This document shows positions 36,029 to 54,317 of a stretch of DNA of 64,000 nt, piece by piece. Within the stretch, counting starts at the first letter, position 1, and each line of letters opens with the position of its first letter. The DNA comes from Tanypteryx hageni. Lineage: Eukaryota > Arthropoda > Insecta > Odonata > Petaluridae. Location of the stretch: positions 210,233,504 to 210,297,503 of the forward strand of contig CM054113.1 in NCBI GenBank assembly GCA_028673005.1, read 5' to 3'. The position numbers and the translations under genes are program-made. The notes below the pieces were generated by a model that saw only the letters and a program-made list of their open reading frames with translations, was not told the DNA's origin and ran no database searches.

Positions 36029-36860
36029 GGTGTTAATAAGAAGAGTACCATCCCTATTTTTTTTACGGATTCTAAAGATCCAGGCACCTGTACCGACAAA
36101 GACTTGTAAATAAAGAAGGGAGACACTTTTGTGAAGGTCTCACCTTCAGTGGAACGCTTCATAATTAAGTACTTTGTACATTTTTACCATTATCTCCCCC
36201 ATCTGAGTCCGGACGGGATCTTTTTGGTGGTGGAGAAAGTTTTTCTGCCATCCAAAATAATTTGTATTCATCTCCTGGTCTCCCCACCCACCACGGAGCC
36301 ACAAATGGGACGCCGCACCACAAACTGATGCGGACGCCAGGGCTAACCAGAGAGATATAGCACCTCTGACATGTTTGTCTGCTTCAGGTCAGATCTCCAG
36401 TGCATGGGGTCTCCAAACCCATACACTTTTGACCCCCCTACACAGATCCCCACTGTCTTGGCACTCGCCAACCGAAACGTCAAAACGTGACGGCAAACAG
36501 ATTAATCGGGTGTGGCTAATACCCGACTCCCGTTTACAGTGAATTAGAGGCCAAAGTGGTGTGTTGCTCCCTGTACCTCTCTTGGGCATCCGACACCCAG
36601 ACAGGATCCAGGAAGCTCAACCACCAGGTACCTCTTCTCCCCCTTACGGGTCTCCACGCACGGCAAACACGCGGGTGGATCAATAGCCAGATGACGTGGC
36701 TCAGACGGCAGATCCACATACTGTCTGGAAGCTACCCAAAGCGAAAAATGGTTTTTATAACGAGGTTGTCTCCTCGCCCATTGGTCGCCTCTTACGACCA
36801 GCAGAGGGGCTGCGGGAGTATTCTCAATCCCCCTACCCGCAGGGGGGATCCAATATCAGA

Positions 36861-37892
36861 AGGCTACGGCATTAGTTTATTTCAGTTCTTTGTAAAGTGT
36901 TTGTTGTTATCGCAGTTCCTTATAATATTTATTATCATTTAACCTATTTGGAAATTTTAGAAATATTACAGGTATGGTGAAAGTCATGTGGTGGGCACAT
37001 CAGATTTAGTAAATAAAATATGTATGTTGAAAATATCTTTTTTACCAGTTATGTAAGTATTTTCTGAGGCGACAAAGGTGGAAAATAATTATTTTTTAGG
37101 TATTCTACGATTATATCTATTAATAGGGGATCTGCCACTACGCGCGTCAACCCCGTGCGTCGCTCCGCGAGGCGAATTTGTCTGCTGTCCATTTGCAGCC
37201 CTGAACCTCCTCCTCTTGGCATATATTAAAGGTACACACTTATATTTAGCCGTATTTTCGGGCTTCTCTTTTTCTTCCTCATATTCCCCTCTCTATGCTA
37301 TAAACTGCAAAATCCATCTATTTGAGCTGTAGATGTCTATTACGCACTCGTGTTCATTAATGTGTTAACAAGACAATAGTTGTCTTTGAATTCCTATATA
37401 TTTTTCTAACATAAGTGAAATATAAGGATGATATTTTGTAATTTGTACTTATATTGGAAGCTAAAGGAAACCTATTAGGCATTTAGTAATTTAAACGAGA
37501 AGTTTCGGTCCCTTTTTTTCGTGATCGCCTAAAAATCGAGAAAAACTGCCTGCTTTAATGCATTTCTTTAGTGGAATTTAAAAAAATCAGTATAATGATG
37601 GCATTTTTACTTCCCATGCAATAAATTCACTTCGTCTTTATCCAGGTGATGAGCATAAAATTCTGTGACAACTTTTAAAGTATCTTTTTGCATCAAATGT
37701 CTGGAACAAAACAGTCTCGTTGGAAAGAACGCAGAGCTGGGTTATTGCTTTCAATCACACCATTATCCGTATTCGTGAAATATCCTTTCACCATCACTCA
37801 AATTTTTGAGAGATTGTTTTTTGGCTTTTGACACGAACTGTTTAGCTATACAATATTTTTAAACATTTAACTACTAATAAGTGAAATTTAAA
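36861..37892. other. Intergenic, no gene recognised
   Basis: No coding sequence or repeat identified with confidence. Confidence 0.4.
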
Positions 37893-40800
37893 AATCATCA
37901 TCATCATCATGCTTCTGTCCGAAAACAGGTTTTAACTGAATCGCTGCCTCCATTTCTCTCTCTCCCTAGAAGCCTCTTTTATACCTCTATAAGTATTATA
38001 TCCCTGCATTATATTATATAATATTCCAATTCTTTTTCTCCCTGTTCCTCTTCTTCCGATAATTGTGCCTTCTAAGATCGTCCTTTGTAAACACTGTCTT
38101 CTCAATATATGCCCTATCCAATTTGCTTTTATTTTCCTGATTGTTTTTATTAGCATCCTTTCTTCTCCCACTATTTCTAATACTTCTTCATTTATCTTCC
38201 TCTCTGTCCATTTCACTTTCATCATTCTTCTCCATACCCACATCTCAAAACTTTCTAAATATTTTTCCTCCTTCCTCCTTACCGTCCACGTCTCTGCACC
38301 ATAAAGAGCTATGCTCCATATGTAGCATTTTTGCTAATTTCTTCCTTGTTTCTAAATTTATTTTCTTGCTTGTGAGAAGCTCCTTCTTCTCGTTAAATGC
38401 TGCTTTTGCCATTGCAATCCTACTTCTGATGTCCTGTGTACTACTTCCATCCTGCGCTAAAATACTGCCGAGATATTTGAAACTACTCACTTGTTCCAAT
38501 TTTTGGCCATTTACCATTATATTTAATTCTTTATGTTCCTTTGAAACCACCATGACTTTCGTTTTTTCTGCATTGATCTTCATTCCATATTGTTGGCCAA
38601 CCTCCACTAGTCTGTCTGTCATCCTCTGAAGCTCTTTCTCGCCTTCTGCTATTAAGCCCTGATCATCTGCGTATTTAATGGTGGTAATACTTTCACCTTC
38701 TATCTTAAATCCTTTCTCTTCCATCAACGCTTCTTCTGTTATTGTTTCTACATAAATATTAAATATCGCTGGTAAAATAGGACAACCCTGCCTCACTCCC
38801 TACCCTATTGAAGTACTTTCTGTTTCTTCTCCTTCAACCCTGACTCTAATCTTTTGATCAAAGTAAAGGTTTTTAAGCAGTCTTTTATCTTTCCAATCTA
38901 TTCCTATTTTATCCCATTTCACTCGATCAAAAGCTTTCTCCCAATCTACAAAACAAAAATACATACCTTTATTGACTTCTAGCGCTCTTTCTATCATGAT
39001 CCTCATACATCCTATAGCATCTCTAGTCCCCCTTCCTCTTCTAAAACCAAACTGATTATCTTGCAGCTCCTTTTCTATTTTACATTCAATTCTTTTGGTT
39101 ATTATTCTGGTTAGAACTTTAGCTGTATGAGAAATTAAACTAATAGTTCTGTAATCCTTACAACATTTTGCATTGTTCTTTTTCTCCAGTGGTACCATCG
39201 CAACATCTAAAAAACTTCAGGCCATATGCCAGTATCATATACTTGGTTAAAAAATTTTGTGAGTTGCTTAAATGCTATAGACCCCAAAATCTTAAGAACG
39301 TCCACTGGTATATCATCACTCCCAACAGCATTCCTTCTTTTCATGTCATCAATTGCTCCTTTAACTTCATACTCGGGAATACTTGGTCCTAGATGATCTT
39401 TTTCCACATCCTCTTTTTCATTTAATTCAATATTTCTTGGCTTTCCTTCTTTGTCATACAGAATCTCAATGTATTCTTTCCAGACATTCTTTACATTGTC
39501 TGGCTCCGATACTATTTTACCTCTTTTGTTCATGTTTCCTTGACGTCCTATCTTTCTAGCTTATTTCTTGAATAGTTCCCTTGCTTTGCTATACATGAGG
39601 TCTGTTCTACAAATTCTTTCACATTCGACAATCTCCTCGCATTTCTCATTTATCCACTGTTCTCTGGCTTTATCTGTTTCCCTTCTTAAAGCATTATTTA
39701 ACTCCTTGTACTTTCTTTGGCCTTCTTCAGTGTTTATGTTCTTCCACTTTCTCCGCTCTTCCATTTTTTGCAGCATGGCTGCTGTGATCCAGGGTTTTTT
39801 GATTCTTTCACCCGTTATCTTTCCTACCTTCTTTTCCATTACATCTTTAATGTATCTCCACTCTTCATCTACATTATTCCTATTTTCTTCAGCTCTATCC
39901 CCCAACCTTTCCTCCAGCTCAGTCATGATAGCCTCCTTGTTTTTAAGGAGTTCCTCTAAGTTCCATTCCTTGTTAACTCTTATGTTTCTCTTAACGCTCT
40001 TCAGTCTACATTGTATATTTGCCACCAAAAGGTTGTGGTCAGAATCGATATCTGCCCCTGGTAGTGTTTTCACATTTTTAATGCTATTTCTAAATCTTTC
40101 ATTGACTAGTATGTAATCTATCTGGTATCGTCTCTGGTCTCCTGGGCTTCTCCATGTGTAAAGTCTCCGCTGGTGATGCTTAAACCATGTATTAGTTACA
40201 ATCAATCTATTTCTATGGAAGAATTCCACAAGTTTCTCCCCTCTTTCATTTCTCTTCCCTAGTCCATATTTTCCCACTATGTTATCTTCCTGTCCCTCTC
40301 CGACTACACTGTTCCAATCTCCCATTACTATGGTGGTGATCCTTCCTTTTCCCTCCTCCTCCAATATCTCCATAATCTGTTCATACATTTCATCTACTTC
40401 GTCGTCGCCAGCATTAGTTGTTGGCATATACACTTGAATTATAAGCATTTCCACTGGCTCCATCTGAAGTTTTACGGCTATTAATCTACCATTAACTGTC
40501 ACTACCTTGCTAATTCTTTCAGCTACCTCTTTTCTCATTATAATCCCCACTCCCCTTTCCTTTTTCTCCCCTCCCGAGTAAATAATCTTAAATTCGTCTG
40601 AATTTATCTCGCCTTCTCCTTCCCACCGGACTTCACTAAGACCTACTATACCTACATTATTCCTTCTCATTTCCCTTTTTAAGTTTAGTTTACCCCCTGA
40701 ATTCATAGTCCTAACATTCCATGTGCCTATTCTTAATTTCTCACCACTTGCTTTCCAATTAATGTTACATTTCCGCTGTGCATCCCTTAGGGTAGTCCCC

Positions 40801-41170
40801 ACCCGGAGATCCGATTGGGGGACTATTTTACCTCCGGAATATTTTACCCCAGAAAGATCCATAGAGGTATTTTCAGCTTTTCAGCCTATCATGGGAAATA
40901 TAATGAGGTAGTTTCCCCTTGCTTTCCTCATCGCAGTTTCACAGAGTGATTACCCATCTGTAGCTGTTCAGATCCACGTGATCACCACCTACAGAGGTAC
41001 TGTGCAAGCTGCTGCCCTTGCACAGGGGGATGTAAAACCCCCAAGACTGCTTCTTAGTCTGACTCTTCCCCTCAGACCTTTCCGGCTTGGATGGTCCTAC
41101 CAGGAGAATTATCTCCCGCCGGCATAGCTCTTTGGTTCGTAAGAGTACACAAACCCTCCCACCTCTGTAA
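37893..41170 (-). mobile_element. RTE-clade LINE, longer copy 2
   Basis: Minus-strand element of the same clade as 21452-23905 but a different lineage (its protein shares the layout with many substitutions). It keeps a 5' leader (about 41170-40863), the whole endonuclease and a (CAT)n-type tail at 37896-37911. The coding region is broken at least four times, so it is older than copy 1. Confidence 0.85.
37932..40862 (-). pseudogene. RTE endonuclease/reverse transcriptase pseudogene
   Basis: The first frame (40862-39561, 433 residues) holds the complete APE-like endonuclease: RIGTWNVRTM, LSEVRW, IQVYMPTTNAG, VMGDWNSVVG, RRYQIDYILV and DIDSDHNLL, followed by the linker to RT. It stops at 39561. 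The RT fingers and palm continue in 39533-39207, 39198-38800 (KDYRTISLIS, NQFGFRRGRG, FVDWEKAFDRV) and, after one stop near 38797, 38796-38245 (RQGCPILPAIFNIY, IKYADDQGLI). The tail is 38243-37932. Breaks are a mix of stops and frameshifts. Confidence 0.85.
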
Positions 41171-41953
41171 GGTTATGCAGTCCTTAGGGAGGGAATTTAA
41201 AAATATCAACCTAGAATTTTGTTTTTTTTTGTAAATATCATCGAAAGCCGGAAAACAAAATTTTGCTAAATGTACATGTTCATGCTGTAATAAATTCAAG
41301 TAGACTTATTTATCATTAGCCTTATTTAATGACAAATTCATCGGATGATTCTGAGCTGGATTAAACCCCCTGCCAAGCACCAGGATGTGGATCCCTGTTG
41401 CTTCGGTTTGCCTATACGTCAATAAAAAAATATACGTTTTGCTTTCTTCAACTCCAAAAATTCATTCCCCGTTATTTTATATCCGTAACAAAATATGTTT
41501 TTTACTCTTTGTTACGCTGCACTGAAACCTCATGATTCATGGCCATATGCTATCAGGCAGTTTTCTAATGAACAAGTCATCGACTACAATAAGCTAGGTC
41601 GTAAGAATAACGATGAAAATGCCAGCACGTCTGCAATATACCGAACACAGTAGGAGCAAACTGCGACCATTAGCTACTTCCAATTATTACGTGCAGTATT
41701 TATGTCATTAGCTGACATTAAAATTCAAATTTTCAAATGTAAGTAGAATGTATATTTTAAACTGCCTTCCAAAATACTCTGCCATTCCTACATATAATCG
41801 GAAATAAAAGATGAATAATGTTCAGAAACTGGCGGGGAAAGTTGCATATATTGAAAGCCAATTAATCCACTGAAATGACGTAATTAGAGAATCGTAATAT
41901 TTATTTTGTGTACTACTCAACTAAAAGTGCGACGTCTTTATGTATATTTTCAG
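41171..41953. other. Spacer, including duplicated intron 4 sequence of the protease family
   Basis: The first half is unrecognised. The second half (about 41740-41953) closely matches 3290-3520, in front of exon 5 of copy A. Confidence 0.5.
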
Positions 41954-42239
41954 CGGTCCCGCGCGATGGGTCCGTTTGTGGATTGAGCTATTGACAAATA
42001 CTACATCATCGGACGAGAAAAAGGGACGGATGCATCTAGTGATGAGCAGAACATGTCATCCGGAATACAAACCGCCGGCAAAATACAACGACGCTGCGCT
42101 ATTATATATTGGAGCTGCGGTCACAGAAAATGCCTTACCAACAAATGTAAGATACTTGCAACCTGATTGCTTGCCAATAAGAGATATTGAGTATCACACA
42201 TACAGTGGAATTGCAACAGGGTGGGGCCGCGTTGGACAT
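41954..42239 (+). pseudogene. CLIP serine protease copy D: lone broken exon 5
   Basis: One exon equivalent to exon 5, with its TTTTCAG acceptor, encoding GPARWVRLWIELLTNTTSSD through to GWGRVGH. The catalytic Asp region reads YNDAALLYI instead of YNDIALFEI. The donor is lost: where the others read GGACATGGTATGT, this reads GGACATTTTATT. No exon 6 or 7 follows before exon 1 of gene 2. Flanks on both sides match copy A, so a fragment carrying exon 5 and parts of both introns was duplicated. Confidence 0.8.
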
Positions 42240-42714
42240 TTTATTATTATTAAGAACGAGTCACAAGCTGGTCAGATGGCCATGTGGCCAAGGTTTATCC
42301 AGCCTCTTAAATATTTTTTAATTACACAAATACCATCATTTACAAAATTATACAATATGAAATGCACTTGAATATCAAGTAATGAAAACTTTACAGTAAG
42401 TATTACAAAGGTAGTATAACCAAACATTAAAAGATATTTTTTCATAAACTGAGTATTTTTTCTAAGTATAAACTGTATTATTTGGGGATGAAATTTTTAT
42501 CTTGGATCAATGGCGTTCTTCTAGAGGTCCTTTAGAGACTAACCATAATTATTGCAGCATGTTTCTCTCGCTCATCTTCGCAAACATGCTTTTTCAAACT
42601 GATCATTATCGTGTAAAAATAACGCATACGTACATAATCTTCGATAGCATAGTATTTTCATAAAAAACTAAATCTTTTCTTTGGGAAAATCTTCTCACGG
42701 TATTTAAAATTAGT
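42240..42714. other. Spacer with duplicated intron 5 sequence
   Basis: The first ~240 bp resemble 3820-4060 (intron 5 of copy A); the remainder is unrecognised. Confidence 0.45.
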
Positions 42715-43024
42715 GTTTCGCGAGGCTCGGTCGTGATGGTGACGACAATCGGCTTGAAAAAATCAACTTCCGCTTACCGGCAAAATCACTTAATTCTCGA
42801 TAATTTCAGAGAGGGCTTTTGTCATCGATGTGTTTGAAATAAAAGAAAATTTTTCCTAAGCTATTAAATCAGGTTTCAGCAATGGCGCCGAAAGAAGAAA
42901 GACTCTCAGAAAGTTGAAGGCCAGCCTGAGTCACGTGACTCGAGCGTCGAAAGAGGAGGGGAGGTAGGTTCAAGTCAAAACAGTTTCACTTGGAGCCGTC
43001 TGTGGAAGACACCGCCTTCGAGAG
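42715..43024 (+). promoter_or_regulatory. Conserved upstream region of protease gene 2
   Basis: Closely similar to 12048-12340. It contains the perfect 14 bp palindrome GAGTCACGTGACTC at 42928-42941, 84 bp before the ATG. The centre is a CACGTG E-box and each half includes an AP-1-like TGAGTCA/TGACTCG. Role inferred. Confidence 0.4.
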
Positions 43025-50502
<7,478 letters not shown>

Positions 50503-51078
50503 TTCCACGAAATTACTTTTCAACATTGGAATCACGAATGTGTTATTTCCATCGTAAATTTTATTTGCACGCTCATAATCTCAGGTATCATAATAATAAA
50601 CACCAAATATGAATTATTATTTGTAAGAAAGCTTTAGAAAATACAGTGAGTGGTAAATTTATTTTTTTAAAAACTTATTAAATTTTCTTTCTATAATAAC
50701 GTGGTCATCGACTTATTTTTTCGACATGGTCGGCTTCTCCTAATTTGCTTTGCACTAACTTTTTTCGTTTATACGTAGTTGCAAAAGTAATAGGAAATTA
50801 CTTTGTCTTACCCCTCTTGCCACATATATTCGATAACCTGTCACGAATGTTACTAACACGGAGAGGCTACGACTTTCAGGTCATGGATTTTGATGAAAAT
50901 CGAAAATAAGGAGACCCGTGTCTCTGGGTTCCTGTGAATAGGACCTTGTGAAGACAATGATTAACACGAGCCGTGCAATAAAATACGCTGTACAAATGCC
51001 ATTGACAATTTTTTCCGCGGACCCACTGATTCTTCTCGCGAACCCCTTATGGGGGTTTGGGAAATTCTTCGCTATAGC
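50503..51078. other. Downstream flank of gene 2
   Basis: The first ~340 bp match the downstream flank of gene 1 (20976-21330), and the match ends near 50852. The rest shows nothing recognisable. Confidence 0.5.
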
Positions 51079-51359
51079 CAATGGTCGGCAACCTATGGCA
51101 CGCGGAGAGCTTTTACATGGCACAATATTTCAGAGAATAATTACAAATAATATAGGATTTTAAAAATTAATTCTACTTCTATTAAAATTGTAATCCGTAT
51201 TGTATAGGTAGTTATACCGCATTACATTGAGGATGATTTATATTATAATAAACACTTTTTTAAGGGTCTCGGACCAAATGAATTTTAGGGTAGCACGCGC
51301 GGAGTGTCATAAAATATGAATATAGAGGCATCCGGCAGATAATGTGTTGCCGATCCCTG
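51079..51359. mobile_element. hAT-type MITE
   Basis: Starts CAATGGTCGGCAACCTATGG and, read inverted from the right end, CAGGGATCGGCAACACAT: the TCGGCAAC core is typical of hAT termini. Flanks share an 8-mer differing at one position when aligned one base off (CGCTATAG at 51070-51077, CGCTATAC at 51360-51367). No coding capacity. It lies 29 bp from the Polinton end. Confidence 0.65.
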
Positions 51360-51388
51360 CGCTATACCATTCCATTCATATGCTCCTG

Positions 51389-51926
51389 AGTAGTAGGATT
51401 TTGTTCGTTCTGGCACAGCCACAATCTTGGATGACGTCATATCCGGTCGGCCATCTTGGATGAATTCATATCACGTGACTTCCGGTGCCCAATGTATCAC
51501 GTTGCCAGATTTCAATCGGTGTATCGAAACAAAAGACGATCGTGATTCGTTTGCAAGCAGTTCCGACGTTGCCAGATTTCAATCGATGTATCGAAGCAAA
51601 AGACGATCTTGATGAGTTTGGGAACGGTTCCGACGTTGCCAGATTTCAATCGATGTATCGAAACAAAAGACGATCGAGATGCGTTTGGGAGCGGTTCCGA
51701 CGTTGCCAGATTTCAATCGATGTATCGAAAAAAGAAGACCGTGATGCGTTTGGGAGCGGTTCCGACGTTGCAAGATTTCAATCGATGTATCGAAAAAAAG
51801 AAGACCGTGATGCGTTTGGGAGTGGGGGCGTTTCAGCGCAGCGATTATGGCATCAGCATCTGGATTAAGTTGGAACTAAATGGAATTATGTTGGTGTCTC
51901 ATATGGTGGTGGATTTGAATGTAGTT
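51389..51926 (+). repeat. Polinton left terminal inverted repeat
   Basis: 538 bp. The order from the outside is: end sequence, two ~29 bp units (ATCTTGGATGACGTCATATC type), CACGTGACTTCCGG, five ~67 bp units, then a unique segment (AAGTTGGAACTAAATGGAAT, ATTATGTTGGTGTCTCATA) ending near GGATTTGAATG. The same blocks appear inverted at 62981-63394. Confidence 0.85.
51501..51827 (+). repeat. Five ~67 bp tandem units in the left terminal repeat
   Basis: Units start GTTGCCAGATTTCAATCGAT at 51501, 51568, 51635, 51702 and 51767 (spacings 67, 67, 67, 65). Each continues GTATCGAAACAAAAGACGAT and ends GGGAGCGGTTCCGAC. Long frames across them in three phases are a by-product of the repeat. Confidence 0.9.
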
Positions 51927-52106
51927 CTGGAGTTCTGATTCAATCAATCAGTCAACGATGAGGAGTTGCATTGTTTTCAGTAAGGGTGATGACATTATCG
52001 GTTCTCACCCGAAGTGGGAGTGCGGTTCGTGTAAAACTGTGGTGGACAAGATGTTTTTTTGAAGAACTTATAGAACATGATAAATTTGAATATTTGAAGT
52101 GAGATT

Positions 52107-52310
52107 GTGGAGCGAGTATCGCGATCAAGAAAGATAAATGATGTGAGCATTACAATTTTTAAGGAATGGACCTTTACGATGGGTGTCATAGAAAACTACT
52201 GTGCCGATGAATGTGACGTATACCCTTGCTGCACTAAGAATTCGCAATACATAAGAATTTGTTGTCTACGAGGTGAAAAAAGAATTTATTTAACATCTCT
52301 TCTGAAATGA
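52107..52310 (+). CDS. Small Cys-rich Polinton protein, unknown
   Basis: A 67-residue frame just inside the left terminal repeat with six cysteines in its second half (NYCADECDVYPCCTK, then RICCLRG), suggesting a zinc-bound or disulfide-bonded fold. A second short frame starts at the overlapping ATG (52308) and reads MIYQFYDGDDDSKEYISGLA to a stop near 52438. The two could be parts of one broken gene or two genes. Divergent from the minus-strand genes of the element. Not recognised. Confidence 0.35.
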   Translation: MERVSRSRKINDVSITIFKEWTFTMGVIENYCADECDVYPCCTKNSQYIRICCLRGEKRIYLTSLLK

Positions 52311-52571
52311 TTTATCAATTTTACGATGGTGATGATGATTCTAAAGAATATATTAGTGGTCTTGCAAAGACAATCAAAGATCATTTGAATTGTTTGGATT
52401 ATAATGATTTTAATGCTAGTCTTATGAAAATAATGTAATGATTTTAATACTATGTAAAGATAAATCTCTTTGAATGATAAATGGAATTTATATTCATTGG
52501 TAAATAAAGCACAATAAACATCAGACAGGGTTGAACAGGTTTATTTATCAAGATTACACTTCGTTTTTTAT

Positions 52572-53140
52572 TTATATATTTATATAAATGTTGGTGTTTA
52601 TGTGATCAATGGGGTTATTTATCAAGGTTACACTTAGTTTTTTATTGATATATTTATAAAGGTTGGCATTTATGAGATCAATATGCTGCATGACCCACTG
52701 TTTAAGATTTTGGCAGTTTCTTGAAGCACATGTGTAGTATATTGTTCCATGAATAGGCAGTAAGCAACTTATATCATTTTATGGTAGTTTTTTAAGTGAT
52801 TGGCAATTAAAGAGCTCTAAGTCAATAACTCGACTGCCTAAAATGCTTTTAAGGAATTGGTATTTTTGTAAACCCTTGTCGAAAATTAAATCAAAGTTTG
52901 ATTCTTAAAGATTTCTTTTCATTTTTCGTATTCAATGTCACCATCGGTTTCTTTAATGCTGTGAAAATTAAATACTAACCAGGCATTTTCTTTATTCGAG
53001 GTATACCATTCCGGACACTTGAAAACCCGCGACTGCCGTCGGTCATTTTCGAGGTCGAAAATGGATAATTCTCGAATTATATATTCAACATCCTTGTGAA
53101 CACAAGCTTGGAAATCTACAATGCACTTTTGATTCGCCAT
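52572..53140 (-). pseudogene. RNase H-like/exonuclease-type arthropod transposon protein, broken
   Basis: The first frame (53140-52919, 73 residues) begins MANQKCIVDFQACVHKDVEY and contains IIRELSIFDLE, the opening of a protein that I recall as frequent in arthropod genomes near mobile elements. A second frame downstream (about 52905-52572) has FDKGLQKYQFLKSILGSRVI, DLELFNC, then HGTIYYTCASRNCQNLKQW. That gives the order VIDL..C..L, C..H, CA..N...L..W expected for the rest. One frameshift near 52905 and one in-frame TAA separate the pieces. An RNase H-like exonuclease role is only suggested by the I-D-F/D-L-E pattern. Confidence 0.4.
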
Positions 53141-53156
53141 TTTCGTAGAGGTCGGT

Positions 53157-53603
53157 TTACGAAGAGTTACCTTGCGCCAGGGACCGTTCCTCCAAAAAAA
53201 GATTATTGGCTAATGAATGGATTTCCAGCTTTAATCTCTCAAAAACTATTTGACTATTTGAAGGTGAATCAATGGTATAAGCATCACTATGAATGATTAA
53301 AGTTTTAATATAGTTATTAATATTATCATGTTCAGCTGTTAGGAGTTTAATTATATGATTCAAAGTTTTAATAAATGTTAAAAACCGAACCCAATCATCA
53401 GAATTTAAGGTAATTGAGGAATTGTCTTTCATTGTTATGTGTCTAACACCAAAATAAGTTGCAAATTTAAATGGGGATCTTGAGAAGGTAGGTTTCACTA
53501 CTGAAATAAAATAATCTGTTATGTCTTGAGGTCTATCAATGAGGTCATACCGCTGGGAGACACTTAAAGAAACTGATCCTTTGTCCGCGTTCACAAATTT
53601 CAC
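53157..53603 (-). CDS. Polinton protein of unknown function, 148 residues
   Basis: Open frame on the coding strand of the element, ending 16 bp before the next gene. Contains ISVVKPTFSRSPFKFATYFG and a helical segment WVRFLTFIKTLNHIIKLL. It has the size and position of the small structural or accessory genes found near Polinton ends, and does not match a family I know. The frame stays open for 148 codons in an otherwise broken element, which supports past coding function. Confidence 0.45.
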   Translation of the reverse strand: MKFVNADKGSVSLSVSQRYDLIDRPQDITDYFISVVKPTFSRSPFKFATYFGVRHITMKDNSSITLNSDDWVRFLTFIKTLNHIIKLLTAEHDNINNYIKTLIIHSDAYTIDSPSNSQIVFERLKLEIHSLANNLFLEERSLAQGNSS

Positions 53604-53689
53604 TTGTACTTCAAAAGAATGCCAACCGCTGCAAACTCACTTTGTTCCACTATCGTTTGAGCAGTAAGAAGTCCTCAATAAAAGAGGTT

Positions 53690-54210
53690 TCACATCAAAC
53701 TTTTTTGGTGCAAGTTTAGCATAGCGCGGGATATTTTGCAAAGTTGGGGGTGTAAAAACTTCCTTCCAAGTTCTCTTGGGTGGTATGGGGTAGATACGTT
53801 TGCGTGGGGGTGAGAAGTTGGTGATTTAGACTGCTGTAACAATGGAGGTGATATCTTGAGGTGACGTTTATAGGGAGCGTTGTCCTCCACCAATCGCCGC
53901 TTCAACTTCGATGACGGTTTTTCCTGCTGACGTTTTGGGAGCAGTACAAAGGACGTGCTGCCCTCGTCTTTTTCCACCCACTCCAGTTCCGAAGGGGACT
54001 CCCGTAGTCATTTTGAGGGAAGTATTGAGGGAGGTAACGCACCGTAGTCATCTTCTTCTCCACCAATCGTCGCTTCAGCCCCAATGATCGCTCCTCACAC
54101 CACTTCCGTTTTGAGATAAGTGCTGAGGAAGGCAACAAATCAACGTCGTCTTCTTCCTCCACCAATCGTAGCTTCAGCCTCAAGACGTCCTCATCCATGG
54201 ACTGCGTCAT
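53690..54210 (-). pseudogene. Polinton gene with repeated LKRRLVE motif, frame-broken
   Basis: Two overlapping frames (54210-53902 and 53977-53690). The first starts MTQSMDEDVLRLKLRLVEEE, and the motif L(K)(L/R)RLVE recurs three times: LKLRLVEEED, LKRRLVEKKM and, in the second frame, LKRRLVEDNA. At DNA level the block CACCAATCG(T/C)(A/C)GCTTCA recurs at 54158, 54061 and 53888, so an internal repeat with acidic then basic segments is present. The second frame ends in a P/S/H-rich tail. Function unknown; a packaging or scaffold protein is possible. Confidence 0.45.
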
Positions 54211-54317
54211 GATGACTGATGTCGTTTCCTTTTATAAACCCGTTTACAAAGGATGTGATAATGCGGCAACACTGGAACAGCAACCCTGTGATTTTGAGTG
54301 ACACTGCTACCCTCTTT

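Larger units (their letters stand above)
31140..36860 (-). mobile_element. I-like LINE with ORF1, endonuclease, RT and RNase H
   Basis: Nearly full-length non-LTR retrotransposon on the minus strand: 5' UTR (about 36860-36029), ORF1 (36028-35345), ORF2 (35050-31443) and a 3' UTR ending near a (TTTA)n run at 31146-31171. A C-terminal RNase H domain after RT is typical of the I superfamily. The 5' UTR holds CTGGTCGTAAGAGGCGACC near 36790. ORF2 has three frame breaks, so this copy is not active. Confidence 0.8.

Noticed and set aside
51427..51938. Overlapping frames of 61-127 residues across the left Polinton end with repeated FQSMYR-type motifs
   Set aside because: They arise from reading the 67 bp tandem units in different phases; the same units lie inverted at the right end as non-coding terminal repeat.
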